Source: Acidimicrobiales bacterium
Lineage (GTDB): Bacteria > Actinomycetota > Acidimicrobiia > Acidimicrobiales > Acidimicrobilacustridaceae
Direction: 5' to 3'
NCBI GenBank assembly: GCA_030830565.1
Contig: JAURMR010000035.1
Coordinates: forward strand, 154,882 to 218,881
Length of the DNA: 64,000 nt
Under the pieces are notes generated by a model. The model did no database searches, had not been told where the DNA came from, and saw only the letters and a program-made list of their open reading frames with translations. Each line of letters starts with the position of its first letter. Positions within the stretch are counted from its first letter, which is position 1. Position numbers and translations under genes: made by a program. Positions 9,694 to 18,034 of this stretch are shown piece by piece.

Positions 9694-10506
9694 TCAACCC
9701 ATTGGAAGTAGCGCCATCAACTGACGCGTGTGCGCGAGCAGCGTTCCGTCGCTTGCCCAGATGATTCCGTCTTCTTCGCAGAATCCGTCAAGGCTCGCGG
9801 TTGAGTGAAACAAAACGAAGCACCAACCGTCGTGATCAATGGGCGGCAATGACCGAATGTGCACCGTGAGGTCGACCGTTGTAATCCCCCATGGACCACT
9901 CACTCGACTGAACATCGCTGGCATCCATGCGTCGGCAAATGCCGCAAGCACCGCTCCATCGACACGCTGCGGTTCGGGAAGTCGGATCCACCCGCCGATT
10001 CGCGCTTCGTCGCCACCACTAAACGCTCGCGAACCGAGCACCCACTTTTGCTCGTAGCGCTTCGCCATTTCGGGAAATGCCAGATCGTGAACTGCCGGCT
10101 CATACCCGGGAGAAACAACCTCTTCGGGACGCGGAACCTCGGGCATCACGACATCAGTGAACGATGGGCCCTCGCGCCCAGTTGAAAAAGCGCCGATCGC
10201 CACGGCGATTGTTCGTCCGGATTGTGTCATCGAAACGCGCATCGAACTAAGCGACCGCCCAGAACGTTCAGTCACCACTTCAAGTTCAATCGGGCCTTCC
10301 GATGCACGCGCCAAGAAATGAGTCGTGAACGATCGACAGACTCGCGACGCGTCGTTGATCTCCGCTTCACAGGCATGAACGAGGATCGCGTTGAGGTACC
10401 CACCGTTTGGTCCGACCCCCGCCCACCATCCGCTATCGAGATGGGCTTCGTACCGTCCGTTTCCGAGCGATTCAACGGCGGTGTCAGTGTCGAAGCGAGT
10501 AGTCAT
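9694..10506 (-). CDS. acyl-CoA thioesterase domain protein
   Basis: GRYEAHLDSGWWAGVGPNGGYLNAILVHACEAEI...; DLTVHIRSLPP; IIWASDGTLLAHTRQLMALLP. Confidence 0.8.
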   Translation of the reverse strand: MTTRFDTDTAVESLGNGRYEAHLDSGWWAGVGPNGGYLNAILVHACEAEINDASRVCRSFTTHFLARASEGPIELEVVTERSGRSLSSMRVSMTQSGRTIAVAIGAFSTGREGPSFTDVVMPEVPRPEEVVSPGYEPAVHDLAFPEMAKRYEQKWVLGSRAFSGGDEARIGGWIRLPEPQRVDGAVLAAFADAWMPAMFSRVSGPWGITTVDLTVHIRSLPPIDHDGWCFVLFHSTASLDGFCEEDGIIWASDGTLLAHTRQLMALLPMG

Positions 10507-11636
10507 GTAGTTGGTCCTTCACTCGTGCGCAGGAGTCGCCAACCTCTTGGACGAAAAAACGTTGGTGGCGCAATCCACGAACTGCTTCGATCTGAGGACC
10601 ACGGCGCAATTGGCGCATCACAAAGCACGCAGAGCGACAACAGTGACAAGTCGTAATTGACCCGCCAACCCGAAAAATCTTGCCAGGCCGAATCCCGATC
10701 GGTCGCAACTGGCAACCCGGCCGAGACAAGTTCGTCAAGAAGCGCTTCGAATTCTTCTCGTCTCACCGAAATTGGATCTGTTGAGGAAGGATCAGTAACG
10801 ATCGGTGCGCCATAGAACTCGGCAATTGCTTGCAGTGCCATAAAGCCGGAGCGCAATGTGAGCGCTCGTTGAAATTCGCGTGGAACATCTAGAGAGGAAT
10901 CAACGATGGCGATCGTGTCGAGCACCGCCCCTGCTGTCGTGATCCACGAGTTCTCCGGATTCTGACTCCGAAGAAACGGCAATGCCGGCTGCGATGTATG
11001 ACTTTCTTGGACCTGTTCGAACCAGTCCTCCCACTTTTCCCAGAGTGGCTCGTGGTTCTCTGTCCACCCGATTGCATGCAATCGAGTGAGGAACACCTGC
11101 GGCGACGGAGGCGCCCCCGCAATGACTTCAAACTTGAGAACCAATTCCTCGCGACGTGAGAAGTGCCCATAAATTGTCGGCATATACGAGATCAACAACG
11201 CCACAATGCCGAGCCCCACCACTGCTTCGAGGATCACCAAACCCAAAACCGACTCACTCGACGATGATGCGAAACCCAGCGTTGTGAATGACGAGCCTGA
11301 GAGTTCAAGCGCATAGATAACCGAAAGATCAGTAAGCGCCCAGTACATGCAGGCAAACGATGCAATGACCCCAACCGCCCAAATTCCGGCCAAGAACATC
11401 GTCGTCATTGGTGCATATCTCGACATCACCGCGTGACGGCGTTCGACGTGGCGGTGTCGTCGTGCCGCCGTCCGATACGCGCTTCGAAACGAACCGAACA
11501 GCAATCGAGTAAGGACGACTCGCTCTCCACGAGGTACAACCACGGTGCGAATCGCTGATCTGACCGTCCAAATCAGACCAACCGCTCCGACGAAAAAGAC
11601 GAACGCCCGCAAAGCGAGTGGATAATCCTGAGCCAC
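10503..11636 (-). CDS. two-TM ion-channel-like membrane protein with non-canonical pore loop
   Basis: TM helices flanking ELSGSSFTTLGFASSSSES, then LGLVILEAVVGLGIVALLISYMPTIYGHFSRREELVLKFE; overlaps the downstream thioesterase gene. Confidence 0.55.
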   Translation of the reverse strand: MAQDYPLALRAFVFFVGAVGLIWTVRSAIRTVVVPRGERVVLTRLLFGSFRSAYRTAARRHRHVERRHAVMSRYAPMTTMFLAGIWAVGVIASFACMYWALTDLSVIYALELSGSSFTTLGFASSSSESVLGLVILEAVVGLGIVALLISYMPTIYGHFSRREELVLKFEVIAGAPPSPQVFLTRLHAIGWTENHEPLWEKWEDWFEQVQESHTSQPALPFLRSQNPENSWITTAGAVLDTIAIVDSSLDVPREFQRALTLRSGFMALQAIAEFYGAPIVTDPSSTDPISVRREEFEALLDELVSAGLPVATDRDSAWQDFSGWRVNYDLSLLSLCVLCDAPIAPWSSDRSSSWIAPPTFFRPRGWRLLRTSEGPTT

Positions 11637-11719
11637 TGATTGAGCCTACGCACCCGCACCGGCGCCAGCAGCACCTCCTTTGCGATAGACAAGGCCATCG
11701 CTTCGTAAAGGGGACACAT

Positions 11720-12763
11720 GTGAAAGCTTTCCAACTCGTTGGCGGTTCGGCTCAGGTCGACGCCACCACTGCACTCAACGAGGTCGCACAGCCCGATCCC
11801 GGCCCTGGTCAGGTTCTTGTTCGTATCGGCGGCGCTGGTGCCTGTCATAGCGATATCAGCCTCATGGAATTCTCCGCTGGCGGACCTCGTGAAACGCCGA
11901 TGACCCTTGGCCATGAAAACGCCGGATGGATCGAAGCCTTCGGTCCGGGCACCGTGCCGACTCCAGGGCTCGAGATCGGTTCACCCGTCGCCGTCTATGG
12001 CGCGTGGGGTTGCGGACAATGCTCCAACTGCCGCAAGGGTATGGAGAACTACTGCCTCAATATCTCTGCCAGTGGCCCAGGCCTTAGCGTCGATGGCGGC
12101 ATGGCCGAGTACCTCCTTGTTCCGGCTGCCCGATACCTGGTTCCGCTGGGCGATATGACTCCGGCCGAAGCGGCGCCGCTTACCGATGCAGGCCTCACGC
12201 CATATCACGCGATCAAACAGGCCCTTCCGCTTCTTGTGCCGGGTTCCTTCGTTGTTGTGATTGGCGCCGGAGGTCTGGGCCACCTTGCGGTGCAGTTCCT
12301 CAAAGCACTCTCACCCGCAACGGTTATTTCGGTTGATCAGCGCGAATCTGCACTCAAGGTTGTTGCCGGTCTCGGCGCCGACCACACGGTGGTGATGGGT
12401 CCCGACGCCGCAGCGGAAATTCGTGGCATCACCGGCGGTCGCGGCGCTGAAGTCATTCTCGACATTTGCGGATACGACGACACGCTGGCTCTCGCCGCAG
12501 CGGTTGCCGCGCCACTTGGTCGTCTCACAGTGGTTGGTGTCGGTGGCGGCACGTTGCCGTTCAGCTTCTTCACCTTCCCCTATGAATGCAGCGTGCAAAG
12601 CACCTACTGGGGAAGCATCACCGAGCTTGGTGAGTTGCTTGCGCTTTCACGTAGCGGCGGCTTCCGCGTGCACGCCGAGACCTATTCACTCGACCGCGCC
12701 GGCGAGGTTTACAACAAGATGGTCGACGGAACGTTGCAGGGCCGAGCAGTCATCGTTCCCTGA
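11720..12763 (+). CDS. Zn-dependent NAD(P) alcohol dehydrogenase (MDR)
   Basis: GTG start: MKAFQLVGGSAQVDATTALNEVAQPDPGPGQVLVRIGGAGACHSDISLME; GHENAGWIEAFGPG; GCGQCSNCRKGMENYC; VIGAGGLGHLAVQFLK. Confidence 0.95.
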   Translation: MKAFQLVGGSAQVDATTALNEVAQPDPGPGQVLVRIGGAGACHSDISLMEFSAGGPRETPMTLGHENAGWIEAFGPGTVPTPGLEIGSPVAVYGAWGCGQCSNCRKGMENYCLNISASGPGLSVDGGMAEYLLVPAARYLVPLGDMTPAEAAPLTDAGLTPYHAIKQALPLLVPGSFVVVIGAGGLGHLAVQFLKALSPATVISVDQRESALKVVAGLGADHTVVMGPDAAAEIRGITGGRGAEVILDICGYDDTLALAAAVAAPLGRLTVVGVGGGTLPFSFFTFPYECSVQSTYWGSITELGELLALSRSGGFRVHAETYSLDRAGEVYNKMVDGTLQGRAVIVP

Positions 12764-12797
12764 TCGCCGCTGGCTCGACAGTGCGTTAGAAAAACGA

Positions 12798-12827
12798 AAG
12801 GGCCCGCAGCGCGTGCTGCGGGCCCTT
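12798..12827. terminator. bidirectional stem-loop between convergent genes
   Basis: AAGGGCCCGCAGC-GCGT-GCTGCGGGCCCTT, perfect 13-bp stem. Confidence 0.85.
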
Positions 12828-12848
12828 GTCGTTCTCGGTTGGAGAAGA

Positions 12849-13415
12849 TCAAGCAGAAGCGACGGACTTCGGACGCCAGAAGGTTGCGAGCTGCAACAGG
12901 CCGCCACCGATACCGGCAACGAGCACGATGATGAGGCCCTTCGGCACACCCGCCCAGTGAATGTCGGCTGCGTGATCAATCGACCATTCGCCCGCACCGG
13001 TGCAGGCAAGTCCAATTCCGACTGCTGCGAGCACGACGACGTATTCAATGCCGCCACCCGGATTGAAAATGAACCAACCGTTCTTGAGGTGAGTGGTGAT
13101 GAGCGCCACAACCATGATGGCGACCATTCCTGCAGCCGCAAGCGGCGTAAGCAAACCAAGAGCCAAGAGTGCACCCGAACCGATTTCGGTAAGAGCGGCG
13201 ATCCATGCATTTGCCTTCGGCATCTTCATGCCCATCGACGCAAACCAACCAGCGGTGCCGGCGATCTTGCCGCCACCAAAGATTTTGTTCAGGCCGTGGG
13301 TGGCAAGGGTGACACCAACGACGACACGGATGATGAGCAGTCCAAGGTTGAGACCGTTCCACATTTCGTTATCGATCGCATGGTAATTGCCCATGTCCAT
13401 CATTTGATCGAGCAT
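12849..13415 (-). CDS. DoxX family membrane protein
   Basis: LGLLIIRVVVGVTLATHGLNKIFGGGKIAGTAGWFASMGMKMPKANAWIAALTEIGSGALLALGLLTPLAA. Confidence 0.9.
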   Translation of the reverse strand: MLDQMMDMGNYHAIDNEMWNGLNLGLLIIRVVVGVTLATHGLNKIFGGGKIAGTAGWFASMGMKMPKANAWIAALTEIGSGALLALGLLTPLAAAGMVAIMVVALITTHLKNGWFIFNPGGGIEYVVVLAAVGIGLACTGAGEWSIDHAADIHWAGVPKGLIIVLVAGIGGGLLQLATFWRPKSVASA

Positions 13416-13490
13416 TCGAGTCCTCCTCGAGAGGGTTGTTGATCGGCAAAGAGTACGGCCGATACCCGCACGGGCGGTGGACTCTAGAAG

Positions 13491-16400
13491 TCAGCGGAAA
13501 TCACGCGACCGGTGACTACCGACAACGGGGAGAACCTCAAGCTTGTCGGCCACCACGTTGATGACGCCATCGACACGTTCAAGACGACCTCGTACCAATA
13601 ACGCTGGCGCGCCGCGAGCCACACGCCGATAGCGCTTCCATAAACCAGGAGAACACACCACATTGATCAGTCCGGTTTCATCTTCGAGATTCACGAAGGT
13701 GATGCCGTGAGCGGTTGATGGTCGCTGACGGTGGGTGACAACTCCCCCAACCAACACGCGGGTATCGGTCGGAGCAGTTCGTAATTCCGTCGCAGTGAGA
13801 ACGCCAAGCGACGCGAGATGTTCGCGTTCAAACAGCGTTGGGTGGCCGTCGGGAGAGACACCAGTGGCCCAAAGATCAGCGCCAGCGAGTTCACGTGTCG
13901 ACAGCCCAGGAAGCGTGGGCGCATCGGTGCCGGTGACGATCCCGGGAAGACGATCGGCACTGGTTTCAGCAACAGCACCTGCAACCCACAATGCACGACG
14001 ACGATCGAGCGCCACGCCTTCACGGTCGGTGCACTTCGAAAACACTCCGGCCGTGGCGAAGGCTTCAAGCGCAGGCCGATCGATATCGACACGTTGTGCG
14101 AGATCGGTCATCGACATATATGGACCGTTGAGTTCGCGTTCAGCAACGATGATTTCGGCAAGTTCGTCGCTCACCGATCGGACCGATGACAGCCCAAGAC
14201 GCACTGCAGGCTGAGGAACCTCGATACCGCCAACTGGAAATGCGTCAACGGGGAACGGAACATCGGAAGCCGTCGCGACGCTTCCTTCTACCCATTCAAG
14301 CGTTGCGCCCACGCCCGATGCCGCAAGGTCAGGAGTGCGCACCACCACGCCATGGCGACGAGCGTCGGCTACCAGTGTGTGGGGAGAATAAAACCCCATA
14401 GGTTGCGCGTTCAACAGACCTGCGCAAAACGCAGCCGGGAAATAGCGCTTGAGGTACGAACTCGAATAGACGAGATAGGCAAATGACACCGAATGACTTT
14501 CGGGGAAACCAAAATTCGCGAATGCCGCGAGTTTGTCGAAAATCTGAGTGGCGATATCGCTGGTGATGCCACGTTCGGCCATACCTTCAAACAATCGACC
14601 ACGTAACCGTTCCATACGTTCTGAACTTCGCTTCGAGCCCATGGCTTGACGCAATTGGTCGGCCTCGCCCGGACTGAAACCGGCAACATCGATCGCCATC
14701 TGCATGAGCTGTTCTTGGAACAGCGGAATGCCCAAAGTTTTGGCCAACGATGGTTCAAGTAATGGATGCAAATAGGTGACCTTCTCAAGACCATTGCGCC
14801 GCCGGATATACGGGTGCACCGAATTACCTTGGATAGGGCCAGGACGAATGAGCGCAACTTCAACCACAAGGTCGTAGAACTTGCGCGGTTTGAGCCGAGG
14901 CAACGTGGCCATTTGCGCGCGACTCTCGACCTGAAACACCCCAACGGAATCGGCACTACACAACATGTCGTAAACAGCATCGTCCTGCGGAACCTCGGCG
15001 ATGTCGATAGCGAACCCGTAGGCCTCGGCAATTGCATCGACCGTGTTATGCAACGCAGTGAGCATGCCGAGACCAAGAAGATCGAACTTCACCAAGCCAG
15101 CTGCAGCGCAATCATCCTTATCCCATTGCAAAACGCTGCGATTCTCTCGACGAGCCCATTCCACCGGGCACACTTCGATGATGGGACGATCGCAGAGCAC
15201 CATGCCGCCGGAGTGAATGCCGAGATGGCGCGGTGCGTGTTCGATCTGCGCGGCCAACTCGACTACCGCAGGAGGAATGGCATCGGAATCAGGTTCGGGT
15301 ACGACAGTGTCGGCATTGTCTTCGAGTTGCGTGATGAGTGAGCCCCAACGATCGACATTCTTTGCCCATGCATCGGCTTGACCGGGTGCATAACCAAGCG
15401 CACTGGCCATATCGCGCACCGCCGAACGCGGTCGATAGGTAATGACATTCGCGACCTGTGCGGCGTAATGACGACCATGGCGCTGGTACACGTACTGAAT
15501 GACTTCTTCGCGCCGACCAGATTCGATATCGATATCGATATCGGGCGGGCCGTCACGCTCGGGTGAAAGAAAGCGTTCGAATAACAGCCCCAACTCGATG
15601 GCATCGGCTTTGGTGACACCCAACGCGAAACACACCGCCGAGTTCGCAGCCGAACCCCGACCTTGGCAGTAGATGTCGTTACGCCGGCAGAAATCGACGA
15701 GGTCATGAACGATGAGGAAGTAACCGGGAAAACCGAGTTGTTCAATGATGGCCAGTTCGTGATCGATCTGTGCCCATGCGCCGGCAACTCGTTCACGGTG
15801 ACGAGGCCCATAGCGGCGTTCGGCTCCGCGTTCGGTCAGACGACGCAGGTACCCCATTTCATCGAGCCCATCGGGGCAAGGAAAAGGCGGAAGGTTGGGC
15901 GCAACGAGTTTCAGATCGAATGCGCAGGACCGACCTAGCTCCCCCGCTCGTTCGACCACACCGGGATAACGCGCAAATCGACGAGATTGTTCGAGACCGG
16001 AACGTAAATGTGCACCGGCAGCAGCGGGCAACCAGCCGTCGATCTCATCGAGGCTGCGTCGCGAACGAACCGCGGCGAGCGCAGTGGCGAGTGGACGCTC
16101 TGATGGCGTTGCGTAATGCGCGTTTGTTGTTGCAACAAGATCAATATCAGCGCGCAACGCAAGTTGCATGAGTGCATCGTTGCGCACCGAATCAAGCGGA
16201 TGACCGTGATCCCACAATTCGACCGCGAGATTGTCGCGGCCAAACGTGTTGACCAACAACGAAAGTTGATCGGCAGCAGCTGAGGGGCCATGACGTTCAA
16301 GCGCAGAGGTAACCGCGCCTTTGCGACAACCAGTGAGCACAAGCCAATGGTTGCGATCGGCCACTGGTGCAGCGGTGCCACCCAGTGCACAAAGTTCCGC

Positions 16401-16778
16401 CAACGACGCGCGCGGCGCACCCTTCTCGCCGCGCAATTGCGCTTCGCTCAGTGCCCGCGCCAGCAACGCATAGCCGCGGGGATCACGAGCGAGAACGATG
16501 AGATGGGATTCACCAGTTGCTGCACCTGGGTCGGGTTCGCCCACTGGCGGCGCGGTGCGCCCCAAGGTGAGTTCGGCTCCGAAAATGGTAGGTAGGCCAA
16601 CGGCCCGAGCCGCCTCGGCAAAGCGAACCACGCCATAAAACCCGTTGTGATCGGTGAGGGCGAGCGCGCTCAGTTCCAGCCGCATTGCCTCGGCGGCCAG
16701 CGCTTCGGGTGTGCTGGCACCGTCGAGGAAACTGAACTGAGAATGGCAATGCAGTTCTGCATAGGACTCCGACCCCAT
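13491..16778 (-). CDS. dnaE2: error-prone DNA polymerase III alpha subunit DnaE2
   Basis: N-terminal PHP: MGSESYAELHCHSQFSFLDGAS; PDIDIDIESGRREEVIQYVY; C-terminal OB-fold; 3.3 kb; LexA box upstream. The listed ORF start at 16814 reads through the LexA box and is probably too long. Confidence 0.95.
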   Translation of the reverse strand: MGSESYAELHCHSQFSFLDGASTPEALAAEAMRLELSALALTDHNGFYGVVRFAEAARAVGLPTIFGAELTLGRTAPPVGEPDPGAATGESHLIVLARDPRGYALLARALSEAQLRGEKGAPRASLAELCALGGTAAPVADRNHWLVLTGCRKGAVTSALERHGPSAAADQLSLLVNTFGRDNLAVELWDHGHPLDSVRNDALMQLALRADIDLVATTNAHYATPSERPLATALAAVRSRRSLDEIDGWLPAAAGAHLRSGLEQSRRFARYPGVVERAGELGRSCAFDLKLVAPNLPPFPCPDGLDEMGYLRRLTERGAERRYGPRHRERVAGAWAQIDHELAIIEQLGFPGYFLIVHDLVDFCRRNDIYCQGRGSAANSAVCFALGVTKADAIELGLLFERFLSPERDGPPDIDIDIESGRREEVIQYVYQRHGRHYAAQVANVITYRPRSAVRDMASALGYAPGQADAWAKNVDRWGSLITQLEDNADTVVPEPDSDAIPPAVVELAAQIEHAPRHLGIHSGGMVLCDRPIIEVCPVEWARRENRSVLQWDKDDCAAAGLVKFDLLGLGMLTALHNTVDAIAEAYGFAIDIAEVPQDDAVYDMLCSADSVGVFQVESRAQMATLPRLKPRKFYDLVVEVALIRPGPIQGNSVHPYIRRRNGLEKVTYLHPLLEPSLAKTLGIPLFQEQLMQMAIDVAGFSPGEADQLRQAMGSKRSSERMERLRGRLFEGMAERGITSDIATQIFDKLAAFANFGFPESHSVSFAYLVYSSSYLKRYFPAAFCAGLLNAQPMGFYSPHTLVADARRHGVVVRTPDLAASGVGATLEWVEGSVATASDVPFPVDAFPVGGIEVPQPAVRLGLSSVRSVSDELAEIIVAERELNGPYMSMTDLAQRVDIDRPALEAFATAGVFSKCTDREGVALDRRRALWVAGAVAETSADRLPGIVTGTDAPTLPGLSTRELAGADLWATGVSPDGHPTLFEREHLASLGVLTATELRTAPTDTRVLVGGVVTHRQRPSTAHGITFVNLEDETGLINVVCSPGLWKRYRRVARGAPALLVRGRLERVDGVINVVADKLEVLPVVGSHRSRDFR

Positions 16779-16790
16779 GGGTTCATTGTA

Positions 16791-16806
16791 TCGAACATAT
16801 GTTCGA
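16791..16806. promoter_or_regulatory. LexA/SOS box upstream of dnaE2
   Basis: TCGAACATATGTTCGA, perfect match to actinobacterial consensus TCGAAC-N4-GTTCGA, 12 nt before the dnaE2 ATG. Confidence 0.92.
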
Positions 16807-16897
16807 TACAGCAAGCGGTCCCTTCCCTTTGCAGTTTCTCAGTTCTACGATCCCGAAACCGATGGCGGGGGCCATCGCCATACAGGGGGTGGGACCC

Positions 16898-18019
16898 ATG
16901 TCCACGACCGAACTTGACGCGCTACGTCGAGAGATCGCCGAACTACGCGGCGAACTCCGCGACCTGCAACGACTGAATGCACCAAAGCGCGTGCCGTTGT
17001 CTGAGCGTCAGGCCACCAACCCTGAGCACGCTCCAGCCGAGCCCACGCCACAGGTCATCTCGAGGCGGCACGCATTACGCACTGCGGGCGCGGTGACCGC
17101 AGGCGCAGTTGCCGGTGGCCTTGCCACTATTGCGACAGCGGCACCAGCCGCCGCAACTCCGGGATCATTCAGCGGCGACCCTGTTGCCCTTCAGGCCGAT
17201 GCGCAAAATGGCACGGGCCTTGTGGCGACATCAATTGCTGGTTCGGCGATCGTTGCGACAACTTCAGCGGCGAACAATCCAGCAATCGATGCGCAGAACC
17301 CCAATTCCTGCGGCGTTGCTGGCCAGGGAGCGATCGGTGTCTTTGGTGAGGCCATGCCCGGCGGAACAATCGGCGTTCTCGGAACCGCTGGGGCGACCGT
17401 CAGTGGAACAGGCGGGAAATTCACTGGACCAACTGGCGCAACCGTCTGGGGAACTGACGTCACAGTCCAATTTCAGCCAAGCAATAACCCTGCGCCGGTA
17501 GCAAGTTCCGCTGCACACAACCAAGGCGCGCTCATTGTCGATAACGCCGGTGCGCTTTGGTACTGCGTCACCAGCGGAACCCCGGGAACATGGCGACAAC
17601 TCTCCGGTGCAACCACTGCCGGGGCCTATCACCCCGTCACCCCCGGACGTGTCTATGACAGCCGCTGCGCGCAACCGTCACCGGGAGCAATTTCCTCAGG
17701 CAGCATCCGGCTCCTTTCCGTTGCCGCGCAACGCAACATCACCACCGGTGCAGTCACAAATCCGAACTTCATTCCCGCAAATGCAACTGCGGTCTTCGCG
17801 AATGTCGCAGTCGTCAACACCGTCGATGCCGGCTACCTCACCATCAATCCCGGCGGTGTCACCACGATCAGCGCATCGACCATCAACTGGGGAACAAGCA
17901 ATCAGACACAGTCGAATGGTGTGAGCCTCACGCTTGATAACGCCCGACAAGTCACCGTGATCGCGGGTGGCCCGGGCGCCACTGATTTCCTCATTGACGT
18001 CTTCGGGTACTGGCTGTAG
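16898..18019 (+). CDS. Tat-exported protein: N-terminal coiled-coil, RR signal, C-terminal DSR/DVFGY module (paralog of 1871-3193)
   Basis: MSTTELDALRREIAELRGELRDLQRLNAPKR...SRRHALRTAGAVTAGAVAGGLATIATAAPAAA...GTPGTWRQLSGATTAGAYHPVTPGRVYDSR...DFLIDVFGYWL. Confidence 0.75.
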   Translation: MSTTELDALRREIAELRGELRDLQRLNAPKRVPLSERQATNPEHAPAEPTPQVISRRHALRTAGAVTAGAVAGGLATIATAAPAAATPGSFSGDPVALQADAQNGTGLVATSIAGSAIVATTSAANNPAIDAQNPNSCGVAGQGAIGVFGEAMPGGTIGVLGTAGATVSGTGGKFTGPTGATVWGTDVTVQFQPSNNPAPVASSAAHNQGALIVDNAGALWYCVTSGTPGTWRQLSGATTAGAYHPVTPGRVYDSRCAQPSPGAISSGSIRLLSVAAQRNITTGAVTNPNFIPANATAVFANVAVVNTVDAGYLTINPGGVTTISASTINWGTSNQTQSNGVSLTLDNARQVTVIAGGPGATDFLIDVFGYWL

Positions 18020-18034
18020 CGAGCGATCGGTTTC

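Noticed and set aside
12423-13442. 339-aa plus-strand ORF antisense to DoxX and overlapping the ADH 3' end
   Set aside because: Low-complexity, Arg/Ser-rich translation in the wrong frame of two well-supported genes and crossing the terminator hairpin; a high-GC artefact.
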